From an uncultured Flavobacteriaceae bacterium (GTDB lineage: Bacteria > Bacteroidota > Bacteroidia > Flavobacteriales > Flavobacteriaceae): a DNA stretch of 64,000 bases. A program made the translations under genes and the position numbers. The notes under the pieces were generated by a model. It had not been told where the DNA came from. It did no database searches and saw only the letters and a list, made by a program, of their open reading frames with translations. The stretch lies in the NCBI GenBank assembly GCA_947503005.1, contig CANNCA010000001.1, forward strand, positions 868,001 to 932,000, given 5' to 3'. This document shows, one piece after another, positions 7,532 through 17,253 of the stretch (position 1 is the stretch's first letter; each line of letters begins with the position of its first letter).

Positions 7532-10216
7532 ATGGCAGAAAATGCAACAATAAGGCTTAACAAAGTTCTGAGAGAACTTAATATTTCTTTGGATAGGGCA
7601 GTGGATTATCTTGCTTCTAAGGGGCATGATATAGAGGCGCGTCCGACCACAAAAATATCCGAAGACATACACCAAGTGCTTTTGGATGAGTTCCAGACGG
7701 ATATGAGCAAGAAAGTTGCGTCAAAGGAAGTCGGTGAGGAGAAGCGGAAGGAAAAAGAGGCTATTAGAATTCAACTTGAGCAAGAGCAAGAAGAGAGAAG
7801 GTTGGCTCGTGAGCGACGTTCCAGTAAAACGGAGGTCATTAGGGCCAAGGCCGAACTTTCTGGTCCGAAGACCGTCGGCAAAATTGATTTAAGCGCAAAG
7901 AAAAAGGAAAAATTAGTTGTTGAGGAAAAGACTGAAGTTCCTATTGTTGAAGAACTCAAAACTCCTCAAGAGACTGCACCAGAAATCGAGAAGCCAAAAG
8001 CGGAGGAGCCTAAGGTTGAGAAACCGGTAGAAAAGACCGCAGAAGATGAAGAAAAGGTTGTAGACGAAAAATTGACCACACAGTACCAGAAACTTTCGGG
8101 TCCTAAGATTATGGGGGACAAAATCGACCTTACAAAGTTTCAGAAGCCAAAAAAGAAGAAAGAAGAATCCAAAGCTGATAGCACAGATAGAAAAAAGAAG
8201 CGAAAGCGTATTGTTAGTAATAATGCCGGTGCTAGAGGTGGCGGCGCTCGAAGTAGTGGGCCTGGAGCTCGAAAGGGGTCCCGTTTTGCAACTGTAAATA
8301 AGGTAGAGCCTTCTGAAGAAGATGTGCAAAAGCAGGTGCGTGAAACCTTGGAAAAATTACAAGGTAAAAAGAAGAAAGGAAAAGGCGCAAAGTACAGAAG
8401 AGATAAAAGAGATCAGCACCGTATGCAATCGGAGGCCGACCTTGAAATACAGGAAATTGAAAGCAAGAAGCTCAAAGTTACCGAGTTTGTAACCGCGAAT
8501 GAGATGGCTACCATGATGGATGTTTCTACGACCGAAATTATCTCGGCCTGTATGTCGTTGGGTATGATGGTCACTATGAACCAGAGATTGGATGCTGAGA
8601 CGCTTTCCATTGTAGCCGAAGAATTCGGATACGAAGTTGAATTTGTAACCGCTGAGATTGAAGAAGCTATTGAGGAAGTCGAAGATGCTGCTGAAGATTT
8701 AAAACCCCGAGCCCCGATTGTGACGGTCATGGGTCATGTGGATCACGGTAAAACCTCCTTGTTGGATTACGTTCGTGAAGCTAATGTGATTGCGGGCGAA
8801 AGCGGCGGAATTACACAACATATCGGCGCCTACGCGGTGCAATTAGAAGATGGTCAAAAAATTACTTTTTTGGATACACCCGGTCACGAAGCCTTTACGG
8901 CAATGCGTGCTAGAGGTGCCCAAGTCACTGATATTGCAGTAATCGTTATTGCGGCTGATGATGACATAATGCCCCAAACCAAAGAAGCGATTGCCCACGC
9001 TCAGGCCGCTAGTGTTCCCATCATTTTTGCAATAAACAAAATTGATAGGCCTACTGCGAATCCTGATAAAATCAAAGAAGGCCTAGCCGCAATGAATTTA
9101 TTGGTTGAAGATTGGGGAGGTAAAATTCAATCACACGATATTTCCGCTAAAACCGGGGAAGGCGTGAAAGAACTGTTGGAAAAAGTATTGCTCGAAGCGG
9201 AATTGTTGGAGTTGAAAGCAAATCCGGATAGAGGTGCCGCCGGCGCCGTGGTTGAGGCATTTTTGGACAAAGGCCGTGGTTACGTGTCCACTATTTTAGT
9301 TCAAAACGGAACCTTAAAAATAGGGGACTATGTTTTGGCCGGCACAAATAGTGGTAAGGTAAAGGCTATGCAAGATGAACGTGGAAAAGAAGTTCAAGAA
9401 GCAGGTCCTTCAACGCCAATATCCATATTAGGTTTAGATGGTGCGCCGCAGGCCGGTGATCGCTTTAATGTGATGGAGGATGAGCGTGAAGCCAAACAAA
9501 TTGCAACCAAAAGATCACAGCTGCAACGCGAACAATCTGTTCGTACGCAACGTCATATTACATTAGATGAAATCGGAAGACGTATTGCGTTAGGTGACTT
9601 TAAAGAATTGAACATCATACTTAAGGGAGATGTTGATGGTTCGGTTGAAGCATTGACCGATTCGTTCCAAAAACTTTCTACCGATGAGATTCAAGTTAAT
9701 ATCATCCATAAGGGGGTTGGGGCAATTACCGAGTCAGATGTACTGTTGGCTTCCGCCTCAGATGCAATCGTTATCGGATTTAATGTACGCCCAATGGGTA
9801 ATGCCCGTGACATTGCCGATAAGGAAGAAATCGACATCCGTATGTATTCCATTATCTATGATGCCATCAATGATTTGAAAGATGCCATGGAGGGAATGCT
9901 CTCTCCGGAAATCAAAGAGGAAATTACCGGAACCGCAGAAATACGGGAAACCTTCAAGATTTCCAAAATTGGTACGATTGCTGGGTGTATGGTTACAACC
10001 GGAAAAATCTACAGAAATTCTGGCATTCGTCTGATACGGGACGGGGTAGTTGTCTTTACAGGAGAGCTATCATCGTTGAAACGATTCAAGGATGATGTTA
10101 AGGAAGTTGCAAAAGGATATGATTGCGGATTGCAGATCAAAAACTACAATGATATAAAAGAAGGTGATATTGTTGAATGCTTCCAAGAGGTCGCCGTTGC
10201 GAAGAAATTGAAGTAA
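7532..10216 (+). CDS. infB: translation initiation factor IF-2
   Basis: This 894-residue GTPase places initiator tRNA on the ribosome. The N-terminal 300 residues are low-complexity, rich in Lys and Glu with basic patches, typical of the poorly conserved IF-2 N domain. The G domain begins near residue 395: G1 GHVDHGKT (401-408), then G3 DTPGHEAF and G4 NKID. Beta-barrel domain II, the alpha/beta domain III and the fMet-tRNA-binding domain IV follow to the end. The start at 7532 gives the standard N-terminal IF2_N motif, [15 protein letters not shown]. It is the last gene of the rimP operon; transcription probably ends at the hairpins that follow. Confidence 0.97.
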   Translation: MAENATIRLNKVLRELNISLDRAVDYLASKGHDIEARPTTKISEDIHQVLLDEFQTDMSKKVASKEVGEEKRKEKEAIRIQLEQEQEERRLARERRSSKTEVIRAKAELSGPKTVGKIDLSAKKKEKLVVEEKTEVPIVEELKTPQETAPEIEKPKAEEPKVEKPVEKTAEDEEKVVDEKLTTQYQKLSGPKIMGDKIDLTKFQKPKKKKEESKADSTDRKKKRKRIVSNNAGARGGGARSSGPGARKGSRFATVNKVEPSEEDVQKQVRETLEKLQGKKKKGKGAKYRRDKRDQHRMQSEADLEIQEIESKKLKVTEFVTANEMATMMDVSTTEIISACMSLGMMVTMNQRLDAETLSIVAEEFGYEVEFVTAEIEEAIEEVEDAAEDLKPRAPIVTVMGHVDHGKTSLLDYVREANVIAGESGGITQHIGAYAVQLEDGQKITFLDTPGHEAFTAMRARGAQVTDIAVIVIAADDDIMPQTKEAIAHAQAASVPIIFAINKIDRPTANPDKIKEGLAAMNLLVEDWGGKIQSHDISAKTGEGVKELLEKVLLEAELLELKANPDRGAAGAVVEAFLDKGRGYVSTILVQNGTLKIGDYVLAGTNSGKVKAMQDERGKEVQEAGPSTPISILGLDGAPQAGDRFNVMEDEREAKQIATKRSQLQREQSVRTQRHITLDEIGRRIALGDFKELNIILKGDVDGSVEALTDSFQKLSTDEIQVNIIHKGVGAITESDVLLASASDAIVIGFNVRPMGNARDIADKEEIDIRMYSIIYDAINDLKDAMEGMLSPEIKEEITGTAEIRETFKISKIGTIAGCMVTTGKIYRNSGIRLIRDGVVVFTGELSSLKRFKDDVKEVAKGYDCGLQIKNYNDIKEGDIVECFQEVAVAKKLK

Positions 10217-10230
10217 ATCATATACTTTTC

Positions 10231-10256
10231 ATTCCCACGAAGGTGGGAATCTTTTA
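10231..10256 (+). terminator. hairpin after infB with short T-run
   Basis: ATTCCCAC (10231-10238) and GTGGGAAT (10243-10250) form an eight-pair stem with a GAAG loop, followed by CTTTT. It could end infB transcription. The same TTCCCRCGAA core recurs after tonB, so it may also be a dispersed extragenic palindrome. Confidence 0.55.
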
Positions 10257-10268
10257 AATACAAAGCCA

Positions 10269-10298
10269 AAAAAATCGACCTAATTGGTCGATTTTTTT
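10269..10298. terminator. bidirectional terminator between infB and the SPOR gene
   Basis: AAAAAATCGACC (10269-10280) and GGTCGATTTTTT (10286-10297) form a long perfect stem with a five-base loop. A-runs and T-runs flank it, so it works as an intrinsic terminator on both strands for the converging genes. It overlaps the stop codon of the minus-strand SPOR gene. Confidence 0.85.
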
Positions 10299-10651
10299 GG
10301 TTTGAGTAACATCGCATCTGGATATTTTTCGCGAACTTCCTTAAACTTTCGCTCCGCTTCCAATTTGGTTTTGAAGCGCCCTACACGAACCCGATACGTG
10401 GGAGAGTCAAAATCAATTTTGGAAGACATATTGGGAAAGTCAATTTCCACTTCAGATTTTATTCGCTGTGCTTTTGCAAAAGACCCAAAACCGACCTGAA
10501 TTCTGTAATATTCTGAACTCTCGTTATACAATTTATAGATGTCCAACAAATCAACGATTTTGGCATCTTGTTCAATCTTAATATCACCTTGCTGTGCAGT
10601 TGCAAAAGTGATGGAAAAGCTCAAGAAGGCAATGTAATAGGTAGTTTTCAT
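10280..10651 (-). CDS. exported SPOR-domain protein
   Basis: The start at 10651 gives 123 residues with a clean signal peptide (MKTTYYIAFLSFSITFATAQ). An upstream in-frame extension to 10717 would put 22 unlikely residues before the signal, so it was rejected. After a short linker, residues about 45-115 form a SPOR domain, with the repeated pattern YRIQVGFGSFAKAQRIK and YRVRVGRFKTKLEAERKFKEV. SPOR domains bind peptidoglycan glycan strands lacking peptide side chains, often at the division site. The protein is therefore probably periplasmic and wall-associated. It is monocistronic and converges with infB across a shared terminator. Confidence 0.85.
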   Translation of the reverse strand: MKTTYYIAFLSFSITFATAQQGDIKIEQDAKIVDLLDIYKLYNESSEYYRIQVGFGSFAKAQRIKSEVEIDFPNMSSKIDFDSPTYRVRVGRFKTKLEAERKFKEVREKYPDAMLLKPKKSTN

Positions 10652-10684
10652 ACTTTTATTGAATTGATGTGTAAGCCACATGTA

Positions 10685-10714
10685 CAAAGGTAATTTTTTG
10701 AGGATCAAACAAAA
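10685..10714 (-). promoter_or_regulatory. promoter of the SPOR-domain gene
   Basis: On the minus strand TACCTTTG (10692-10685) matches the -7 box. TTTTG (10714-10710) lies 17 bases upstream of it, and a further TTG is at 10717-10715 with spacing 22. The transcription start would be near 10678, some 27 bases before the chosen start codon, which supports that start. Confidence 0.5.
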
Positions 10715-10736
10715 CAAATTCCATTTATTTAGAACA

Positions 10737-10760
10737 ATTATAAATTATAAATTATAAATA
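10737..10760. repeat. short AT-rich tandem repeat (ATAAATT)
   Basis: The seven-base unit ATAAATT is repeated just over three times. It lies about 30 bases upstream of the act promoter and could act as an AT-rich upstream element or simply be low-complexity spacer. Confidence 0.6.
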
Positions 10761-10768
10761 CGTTAAGA

Positions 10769-10799
10769 TTTTCCAAATAAAGTCTATGTCGTATTTTTG
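10769..10799 (+). promoter_or_regulatory. probable promoter of the act-cox operon
   Basis: TATTTTTG at 10792-10799 is a full match to the -7 box. The -33 position at the right spacing reads TTTT rather than TTTG, so that element is weak. The leader to actA would be about 78 bases. Confidence 0.5.
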
Positions 10800-10883
10800 C
10801 CCTCGATTTAGGTCGTGATATTTGCTAGTTTTTCTTGTTAAATAGAAACTATCGTGCCAAATCTGGATTGAAATATTTTATAT

Positions 10884-12263
10884 ATGAAAAAGGTTACATA
10901 CCGCGATCAAATTTCTAAAGTATTAGGTATCAGTCTCGTAGTTTTTCTACTCTCCACCATTTCTCTTTTTGCTCAAGACGAGGTAGTCGTTGAAGAAGCG
11001 GTTGCTGTAACTGAATCACCAGCAGAAGCTGGCGGTGGTGATGCTGCAAACGGAAAGTCGTTATTTAATCAAAACTGTGCTGCTTGTCACGCGCTGAACC
11101 GAAAAATGACGGGGCCGGCCTTGGCAAATGTGGAAGCTCGTTTGGCTGAAGAGGAGGGTCTTGACAAAGAATGGTTGTACACATGGATTAAAAATAGTCC
11201 GGGTATGATTAAAGACGGGGATGCATACGCTGTCAAGATATACAACGAATACAATCAGGCGGCTATGACTGCTTTTCCCACGCTGAGCAATGCTGATATC
11301 GACGATATCTTAGCTTATACGGCTGCTCCGCCACCAGCTCCTGCTGTTGCCGCTGCTGTTCCAGGTGAAGGCGGTGGATCGGAAGGTTCAAGTTCTGGAA
11401 TTTCCAATGAACTCCTATTAGGAGCGCTGGCTCTCGTCTTTGGGATACTGATTTTCATGTTATATTCTGTGAACGCCACTTTGAAAAGAGTAATGGTGGC
11501 AAACGGAATTGAAGTTAAAGAAGAGCAAGAAAAACGCATGCCTATTTGGAAGGCCTTTGCCAAAAACCAATTTTTAGTTTTGGTTACGGCAATTTTCCTT
11601 TTGTTAGGTAGTGCCTATTTCGCATACGGCTGGATGATGCAAGTGGGCGTGGATCAAGGTTATGCACCTATTCAGCCTATCCATTATTCGCACAAGATTC
11701 ATGCAGGTGCCAATAAGATTGAGTGTAAGTACTGTCACTCCTCCGCAAGAAAATCGAAACATTCTGGTATTCCTTCGTTGAATGTGTGTATGAACTGCCA
11801 CAAATCGATTTATGAATACAAAGGAAATCCTGAAGGCCCTTCTCAAGAAGATTTGGCAAATGGCTATACCAACGAATTCTATACTGGAGAAATCAAGAAG
11901 TTATATGCCGCAGTTGGTTGGGACGAAGAGAATCAAAAGTACACTGGCGAATCTAAGCCTGTGGAATGGGTAAGAATTCATAACCTACCTGATTTTGCAT
12001 ATTTCAATCACTCACAGCATGTTGAGGTCGGTAAGATTGAATGTCAGACTTGTCATGGGCCAGTCGAGGAAATGGAAATAATGTATCAGTATTCACCATT
12101 GACAATGGGTTGGTGTATTAACTGTCACAGAGAGACAAATGTTAAGGTTGAAGGTAATGAGTACTATGCTAAAATACACGAAGAGCTTTCTAAAAAATAT
12201 GGAGTAGAGACCTTGACGGTTGCTCAGATGGGTGGTTTGGAATGTGGAAAGTGTCACTATTAA
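10884..12263 (+). CDS. actA: alternative complex III subunit ActA, hexahaem cytochrome c
   Basis: The 459-residue protein is the multihaem electron-output subunit of alternative complex III (quinol:cytochrome c/oxidase oxidoreductase). It has a signal peptide, then a monohaem cytochrome c domain with CAACH at residues 65-69, then two membrane-spanning segments (about 175-195 and 230-250). The C-terminal part carries five more CxxCH sites: CKYCH, CMNCH, CQTCH, CINCH and CGKCH. ActA is usually described as pentahaem, so the N-terminal cytochrome c domain looks like a fusion that adds a sixth haem. It is first in the act operon; actB starts 34 bases later. The haem count is read directly; the role is from family knowledge. 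Confidence 0.92.
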   Translation: MKKVTYRDQISKVLGISLVVFLLSTISLFAQDEVVVEEAVAVTESPAEAGGGDAANGKSLFNQNCAACHALNRKMTGPALANVEARLAEEEGLDKEWLYTWIKNSPGMIKDGDAYAVKIYNEYNQAAMTAFPTLSNADIDDILAYTAAPPPAPAVAAAVPGEGGGSEGSSSGISNELLLGALALVFGILIFMLYSVNATLKRVMVANGIEVKEEQEKRMPIWKAFAKNQFLVLVTAIFLLLGSAYFAYGWMMQVGVDQGYAPIQPIHYSHKIHAGANKIECKYCHSSARKSKHSGIPSLNVCMNCHKSIYEYKGNPEGPSQEDLANGYTNEFYTGEIKKLYAAVGWDEENQKYTGESKPVEWVRIHNLPDFAYFNHSQHVEVGKIECQTCHGPVEEMEIMYQYSPLTMGWCINCHRETNVKVEGNEYYAKIHEELSKKYGVETLTVAQMGGLECGKCHY

Positions 12264-12297
12264 TTTACAAGTAAGCAGCTAATTACAGAGAGAACGT

Positions 12298-15200
12298 ATG
12301 GCATCGAATAAAAAATATTGGAAAAGCGAGGCGGAGTTAAATCCTAACGATTCCATTGTTGAGACGCTAAAACAGAACGAATTTGTTGAGCCGATCCCCG
12401 TTGATGATTTCTTGGGCGATAAAGAAACTTTAGAAGCCACGAGCACCAATAGAAGGGATTTTCTAAAATACATGGGCTTTAGTACTGCCGCAGCTTCTTT
12501 GGCGGCCTGTGAAGGGCCAGTAATTAAATCCATTCCTTATGTGGTGGCTCCTGAGAACATTGTTCCTGGTGTGGCAAACTACTATGCTACTACGATTGCT
12601 AACGGATTTGATTTTGCAAGCATTCTGATTAAAACTCGAGAGGGTCGCCCCATAAAAGTGGAGAACAATACCTATGCAAAAGCTGGTGGTGGTGCAAATG
12701 CGCGGGTACAGGCTTCTGTACTTTCCTTATACGATAGTACAAGATTGCAGGGGCCAAAAGCAGAAGGAGAAGATGTTGATTGGGAAACCTTGGATACAAA
12801 AGTAAAAGCGGCTATAGGGGCGGCTCGTAATTCAGGAAAACAAATTGCTTTATTGACTCAGACGTATGCTAGTCCTTCCACATCAAGATTAATTGAGGAA
12901 TTTAAAGCTACTGGCGGTAACGTGAATCACGTAACTTATGATGCTATTTCTGAAGATGCGGCTACAACCGCTTTTGAAAGTAAATATGGAGAACGTGCTT
13001 TTGCTGATTACGACTTTGAAAAAGCGGATCTGATTGTTTCTTTTGGAGCCGATTTTCTTGCGGATTGGCAGGGTGGTGGATATGATAGCGGTTATTCAAA
13101 AGGACGAGTTCCTAAAAATGGAAAAATGTCGCGTCATGTTCAGTTTGAGGCAAATATGTCTTTGACAGGTGCGAATGCAGATAAGCGTGTGCCGTTGACC
13201 CCTATGTTTCAAAAAATTGCCATTGCAAAGTTATATGCGGCTTTAAACGGTTCTTCTGTTGGTGGAGAATTGTTGGGCGATGCACAACGCACCTTAGATG
13301 GAGTTTTAGCTGAGATTCGAAAAAATAAAAGTAAAGCGGTAGTAGTTTCCGGAATTGACGATGTTAACGTTCAGACGGTTGTTTTAGCAATCAACGAAAT
13401 GTTGGGTAGCGAGGCGTTTGATCCTAAAGCACCCCGTTATACGAGACAAGGAAATGCAAAAGCCGTCAACGCCCTTGTCGCAGATATGAATTCTGGCAAG
13501 GTGGGTGTTTTGATAATGGATGGAGTCAATCCGATGTTCACGCTTCCGAATGCAGCTGAATTCAAGGCTGGATTGGAAAAAGTGGACACCTCCGTTTCTT
13601 TTTCGACCAACTGGAACGAAACCACTGAGGTTACAGATTATGCCGCTGCTGCAAACCACTACTTGGAGTCTTGGGGCGATTTGCAAATTAAAAAAGGCCA
13701 TTTTAGCTTAATGCAGCCTACCATTAAAGAACTTTTTGACACAAGACAGTTTCAGGGAGCTCTTTTGCAATGGATGGGTAGTGATAAAAGTTATTATGAT
13801 TACATAAAAGAGACCTGGAGCACATTTGTTTTAAATGGTGCGAGCTGGAACAAAACGTTGCAAGATGGTGTTTTTGATGCTAATGCAGCTAAAATGATGA
13901 TGCAAGCATCTGAAGATGCGGACCCGCAGGTGATGACTTCGTCAACAGATGACAAAGAGACTTCTATTGAGACGGTGGATGATGAAACATTATCAACTGG
14001 TATTTCTATTGATGCGGCTATAAGAAGTTTAGCTGGTTCTTCAAGCGGAGATGGAATGGAATTGGTGCTTTATTCAAAAGTGGGTATGGGTGACGGTCAG
14101 CAAGCAAGTAACCCTTGGTTACAAGAGTTTCCTGATCCCATCACAAGAGTTTCGTGGGATAACTATGTTACGGTTTCCAAAAAGGATGCCGAGAACATGG
14201 GTATGACAAACTGGAATGTGGCCAATGGCGGCATGAATGGTAGTTATGCAAAATTAACCGTTAACGGAGTATCCATTGACAATGTTCCCGTGGTGGTTCA
14301 ACCAGGTCAGGCTGTAGGATCTGTAGGTTTGGCCTTGGGTTATGGTAAAACTGTCGGCATGAAGTCTGAAATGCAAACAGGTGTAAATGCATATCCATTA
14401 TATCAAGGTTTTAATAATGTGCAATCGGTTTCCGTTGAGAAGTCTGCGGGAGAACATGAGTTCGCCTGTGTGCAGTTACATAAAACAATGATGGGTAGAG
14501 GAGATATCATCAAGGAGACCTCCTTGGAAATCTTCAATACAAAGGACCACGCAGAATGGAACCATGTTCCTCAGGTATCATTGGATCATCAAGAAGTACC
14601 GGCAACTTCAGTAAGCCTTTGGGATGATTTTGATCGTTCTATCGGTCATCATTTCAACATGTCCATAGATTTGAACGCTTGTACAGGTTGTGGAGCTTGT
14701 GTTATTGCATGTCATGCGGAAAACAACGTGCCGGTTGTTGGTAAGGCTGAAGTTCGTATGTCAAGGGATATGCACTGGTTGCGTATCGATAGATATTATT
14801 CTTCTGAGGATTCCTTCGAATCTGATAATACCAAAAAAGTGGAGTTTGACGGACTCTCCGGTGATAAAGGTTCACTCGGAGGTTTTGGTGAGTTGGAGGA
14901 CCCTGCTGCAAATCCGCAAGTGTCTTTTCAGCCTGTAATGTGTCAGCATTGTAATCATGCGCCTTGTGAAACGGTTTGCCCAGTGGCAGCGACATCACAT
15001 GGCCGTCAAGGTCAGAACCAAATGGCTTATAACCGTTGTGTAGGCACAAGATACTGTGCGAACAACTGCCCTTATAAGGTACGTCGTTTCAATTGGTTCT
15101 TGTATAACAACAATGACGAGTTTGATTTCCATATGAACAATGATCTGGGCAAGATGGTGGTCAACCCTGATGTAAATGTTCGCTCAAGAGGTGTTATTGA

Positions 15201-15465
15201 AAAATGTTCAATGTGTATTCAAAAAACACAAAAGACAATTTTAGATGCCAAGAGAGACGGGCGCCTTATCAAGGATGGCGAATTCCAGACAGCTTGCTCT
15301 TCGGCTTGTAGCAATGGAGCTATTGTTTTTGGAGATGTCAACGATAAAGAAAGTAAAATTGCCGAGTTGAAAGATAGTGATAGGATGTACCATCTATTGG
15401 AAAGTGTTGGCACAAAACCTAATGTTTTCTATCATGTAAAAGTTAGGAATACAACAGAAGCATAA
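12298..15465 (+). CDS. actB: alternative complex III subunit ActB, iron-sulfur protein
   Basis: This 1055-residue protein resembles a fusion of a molybdopterin-oxidoreductase-like domain (about residues 80-770, which in known ActB binds no molybdenum cofactor) with a four-cluster ferredoxin domain. The latter starts with CTGCGACVIAC (Cys795, 798, 801, 805) and continues through further cysteine groups near residues 880-1020. The N-terminus has RRDFLKYMGF at 52-61, a twin-arginine-type signal, followed by LAAC with Cys71 as a lipobox-like site. It should therefore be exported folded and perhaps lipid-anchored on the periplasmic face. It carries electrons from the membrane subunits to the ActA haems. 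Confidence 0.93.
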   Translation: MASNKKYWKSEAELNPNDSIVETLKQNEFVEPIPVDDFLGDKETLEATSTNRRDFLKYMGFSTAAASLAACEGPVIKSIPYVVAPENIVPGVANYYATTIANGFDFASILIKTREGRPIKVENNTYAKAGGGANARVQASVLSLYDSTRLQGPKAEGEDVDWETLDTKVKAAIGAARNSGKQIALLTQTYASPSTSRLIEEFKATGGNVNHVTYDAISEDAATTAFESKYGERAFADYDFEKADLIVSFGADFLADWQGGGYDSGYSKGRVPKNGKMSRHVQFEANMSLTGANADKRVPLTPMFQKIAIAKLYAALNGSSVGGELLGDAQRTLDGVLAEIRKNKSKAVVVSGIDDVNVQTVVLAINEMLGSEAFDPKAPRYTRQGNAKAVNALVADMNSGKVGVLIMDGVNPMFTLPNAAEFKAGLEKVDTSVSFSTNWNETTEVTDYAAAANHYLESWGDLQIKKGHFSLMQPTIKELFDTRQFQGALLQWMGSDKSYYDYIKETWSTFVLNGASWNKTLQDGVFDANAAKMMMQASEDADPQVMTSSTDDKETSIETVDDETLSTGISIDAAIRSLAGSSSGDGMELVLYSKVGMGDGQQASNPWLQEFPDPITRVSWDNYVTVSKKDAENMGMTNWNVANGGMNGSYAKLTVNGVSIDNVPVVVQPGQAVGSVGLALGYGKTVGMKSEMQTGVNAYPLYQGFNNVQSVSVEKSAGEHEFACVQLHKTMMGRGDIIKETSLEIFNTKDHAEWNHVPQVSLDHQEVPATSVSLWDDFDRSIGHHFNMSIDLNACTGCGACVIACHAENNVPVVGKAEVRMSRDMHWLRIDRYYSSEDSFESDNTKKVEFDGLSGDKGSLGGFGELEDPAANPQVSFQPVMCQHCNHAPCETVCPVAATSHGRQGQNQMAYNRCVGTRYCANNCPYKVRRFNWFLYNNNDEFDFHMNNDLGKMVVNPDVNVRSRGVIEKCSMCIQKTQKTILDAKRDGRLIKDGEFQTACSSACSNGAIVFGDVNDKESKIAELKDSDRMYHLLESVGTKPNVFYHVKVRNTTEA

Positions 15466-15499
15466 CAACCAATACAGTAAGTAACTATAATAAGAATTT

Positions 15500-17251
15500 A
15501 TGGCGTCGCATTACGAAGCACCTATAAGAAGACCCTTAGTAACGGGTGACAAAGGCTACCATGATGTAACTGTGGATATTGCTGCACCTGTAGAAGGAAG
15601 AGCCGATAAGCAGTGGTGGATAGTATTTTCCATCGCCTTGGCAGCATTCCTTTGGGGAGTAGGTTGTATCATTTATACGATATCTACCGGTATCGGTACC
15701 TGGGGTCTGAACAAGACCGTAAACTGGGCCTGGGATATTACAAACTTTGTTTGGTGGGTAGGTATCGGTCATGCCGGTACGCTGATCTCAGCGGTACTTC
15801 TGCTTTTCCGTCAGAAATGGAGAATGGCTATTAACCGCTCTGCGGAAGCCATGACAATTTTCTCGGTAATTCAAGCAGGTTTGTTTCCAATTATTCACAT
15901 GGGCCGTCCATGGTTGGCCTATTGGGTTTTGCCTATTCCAAATCAATTTGGATCTCTTTGGGTAAACTTTAACTCGCCATTGCTTTGGGATGTATTTGCG
16001 ATATCGACATATCTGTCGGTTTCTTTGGTATTCTGGTGGACGGGATTACTTCCCGATTTTGCAATGTTGCGTGATCGTGCGATTCTGCCTTTCCAAAAGA
16101 AGATATATAGTTTGTTAAGTTTCGGATGGAGCGGCCGCGCCAAAGACTGGCAACGTTTTGAGGAAGTTTCTTTGGTTTTAGCAGGCTTGGCTACACCCCT
16201 TGTTCTTTCAGTACATACCATTGTATCGTTTGATTTTGCTACTTCGGTCATTCCAGGTTGGCATACCACGATTTTCCCACCGTACTTCGTTGCGGGAGCC
16301 ATTTTCTCGGGTTTTGCAATGGTGAACACGCTTTTGATTATTATGCGTAAGGTGTGCCATTTAGAAGACTATATTACCGTACAGCATATCGAATTGATGA
16401 ACATCGTAATTATGATTACGGGTTCGATTGTTGGTTGTGCCTATATTACCGAGCTGTTCATGGCTTGGTACTCAGGTGTCGAATACGAACAATATGCTTT
16501 CTTGAACAGAGCGACTGGACCTTACTGGTGGGCGTATTGGGCGATGATGACCTGTAATGTATTTTCGCCACAGTTTATGTGGTTCAAGAAATTACGTACC
16601 AGTATCATGTTCTCTTTCTTTATTTCGATTGTAGTAAATATCGGTATGTGGTTCGAGCGTTTCGTGATTATCGTTACCTCATTGCATAGAGATTATCTTC
16701 CTTCTTCTTGGACTATGTTTTCGCCAACTTTTGTTGATATCGGAATTTTCATCGGTACTATTGGATTCTTCTTTGTGTTGTTCCTGCTATATGCAAGAAC
16801 CTTCCCCGTAATTGCGCAGGCGGAGGTAAAATCAATCCTAAAATCCTCGGGAGAGCGGTACAAAAAATTGAGAGATGCTGGGCAACCTCTATATCAAATT
16901 CAAAAAGGGGCTGCAGTTTCAACATCAAGGGAAGAAGTGATTACCCAAAATGTTTTAATGGGAGAAGTTGTGCCGGCGAAAGGTGACAAACAGGGCGTTA
17001 ATGAGCTTTTAAGTTCAATAGGTACTTTTGACCATACTAAGGAAACTGCTGACGATTTGAAAAAAGTAAAAGGGATCGGTCCGAAGATGGAACAGACCCT
17101 TAACCAAATTGGAATATACACATTTGCCCAAGTTGGTAGAATGACATCGAAAGAATATGATCTGTTGGATTCAATCACGGAGGCCTTTCCCGGAAGGGCA
17201 CAACGTGACGATTGGGCTGGTCAAGCACGAATACTAAGTAACAAGAAATAG
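15500..17251 (+). CDS. actC: alternative complex III subunit ActC (NrfD-like) with C-terminal helix-hairpin-helix domain
   Basis: Residues about 35-435 form an NrfD/PsrC-like integral membrane subunit with roughly ten helices, which in this family holds the quinol-oxidising site. The protein is 583 residues, longer than a bare NrfD core, because a soluble tail of about 140 residues follows. Its last part (about 517-580) contains LKKVKGIGPKMEQTLNQIGI, then TFAQVGRMT and DDWAGQARIL. This is the helix-hairpin-helix pattern also found appended to some ribosomal protein L21 and respiratory complex I subunits. What it binds here is unknown. actD begins two bases after the stop, so translation is probably coupled. 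Confidence 0.92.
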   Translation: MASHYEAPIRRPLVTGDKGYHDVTVDIAAPVEGRADKQWWIVFSIALAAFLWGVGCIIYTISTGIGTWGLNKTVNWAWDITNFVWWVGIGHAGTLISAVLLLFRQKWRMAINRSAEAMTIFSVIQAGLFPIIHMGRPWLAYWVLPIPNQFGSLWVNFNSPLLWDVFAISTYLSVSLVFWWTGLLPDFAMLRDRAILPFQKKIYSLLSFGWSGRAKDWQRFEEVSLVLAGLATPLVLSVHTIVSFDFATSVIPGWHTTIFPPYFVAGAIFSGFAMVNTLLIIMRKVCHLEDYITVQHIELMNIVIMITGSIVGCAYITELFMAWYSGVEYEQYAFLNRATGPYWWAYWAMMTCNVFSPQFMWFKKLRTSIMFSFFISIVVNIGMWFERFVIIVTSLHRDYLPSSWTMFSPTFVDIGIFIGTIGFFFVLFLLYARTFPVIAQAEVKSILKSSGERYKKLRDAGQPLYQIQKGAAVSTSREEVITQNVLMGEVVPAKGDKQGVNELLSSIGTFDHTKETADDLKKVKGIGPKMEQTLNQIGIYTFAQVGRMTSKEYDLLDSITEAFPGRAQRDDWAGQARILSNKK

Positions 17252-17253
17252 CT

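Noticed and set aside
7913-8329. 138-codon frame antisense to infB
   Set aside because: It is complementary to the Lys/Glu-rich IF-2 N domain, whose skewed composition removes stops on the other strand.
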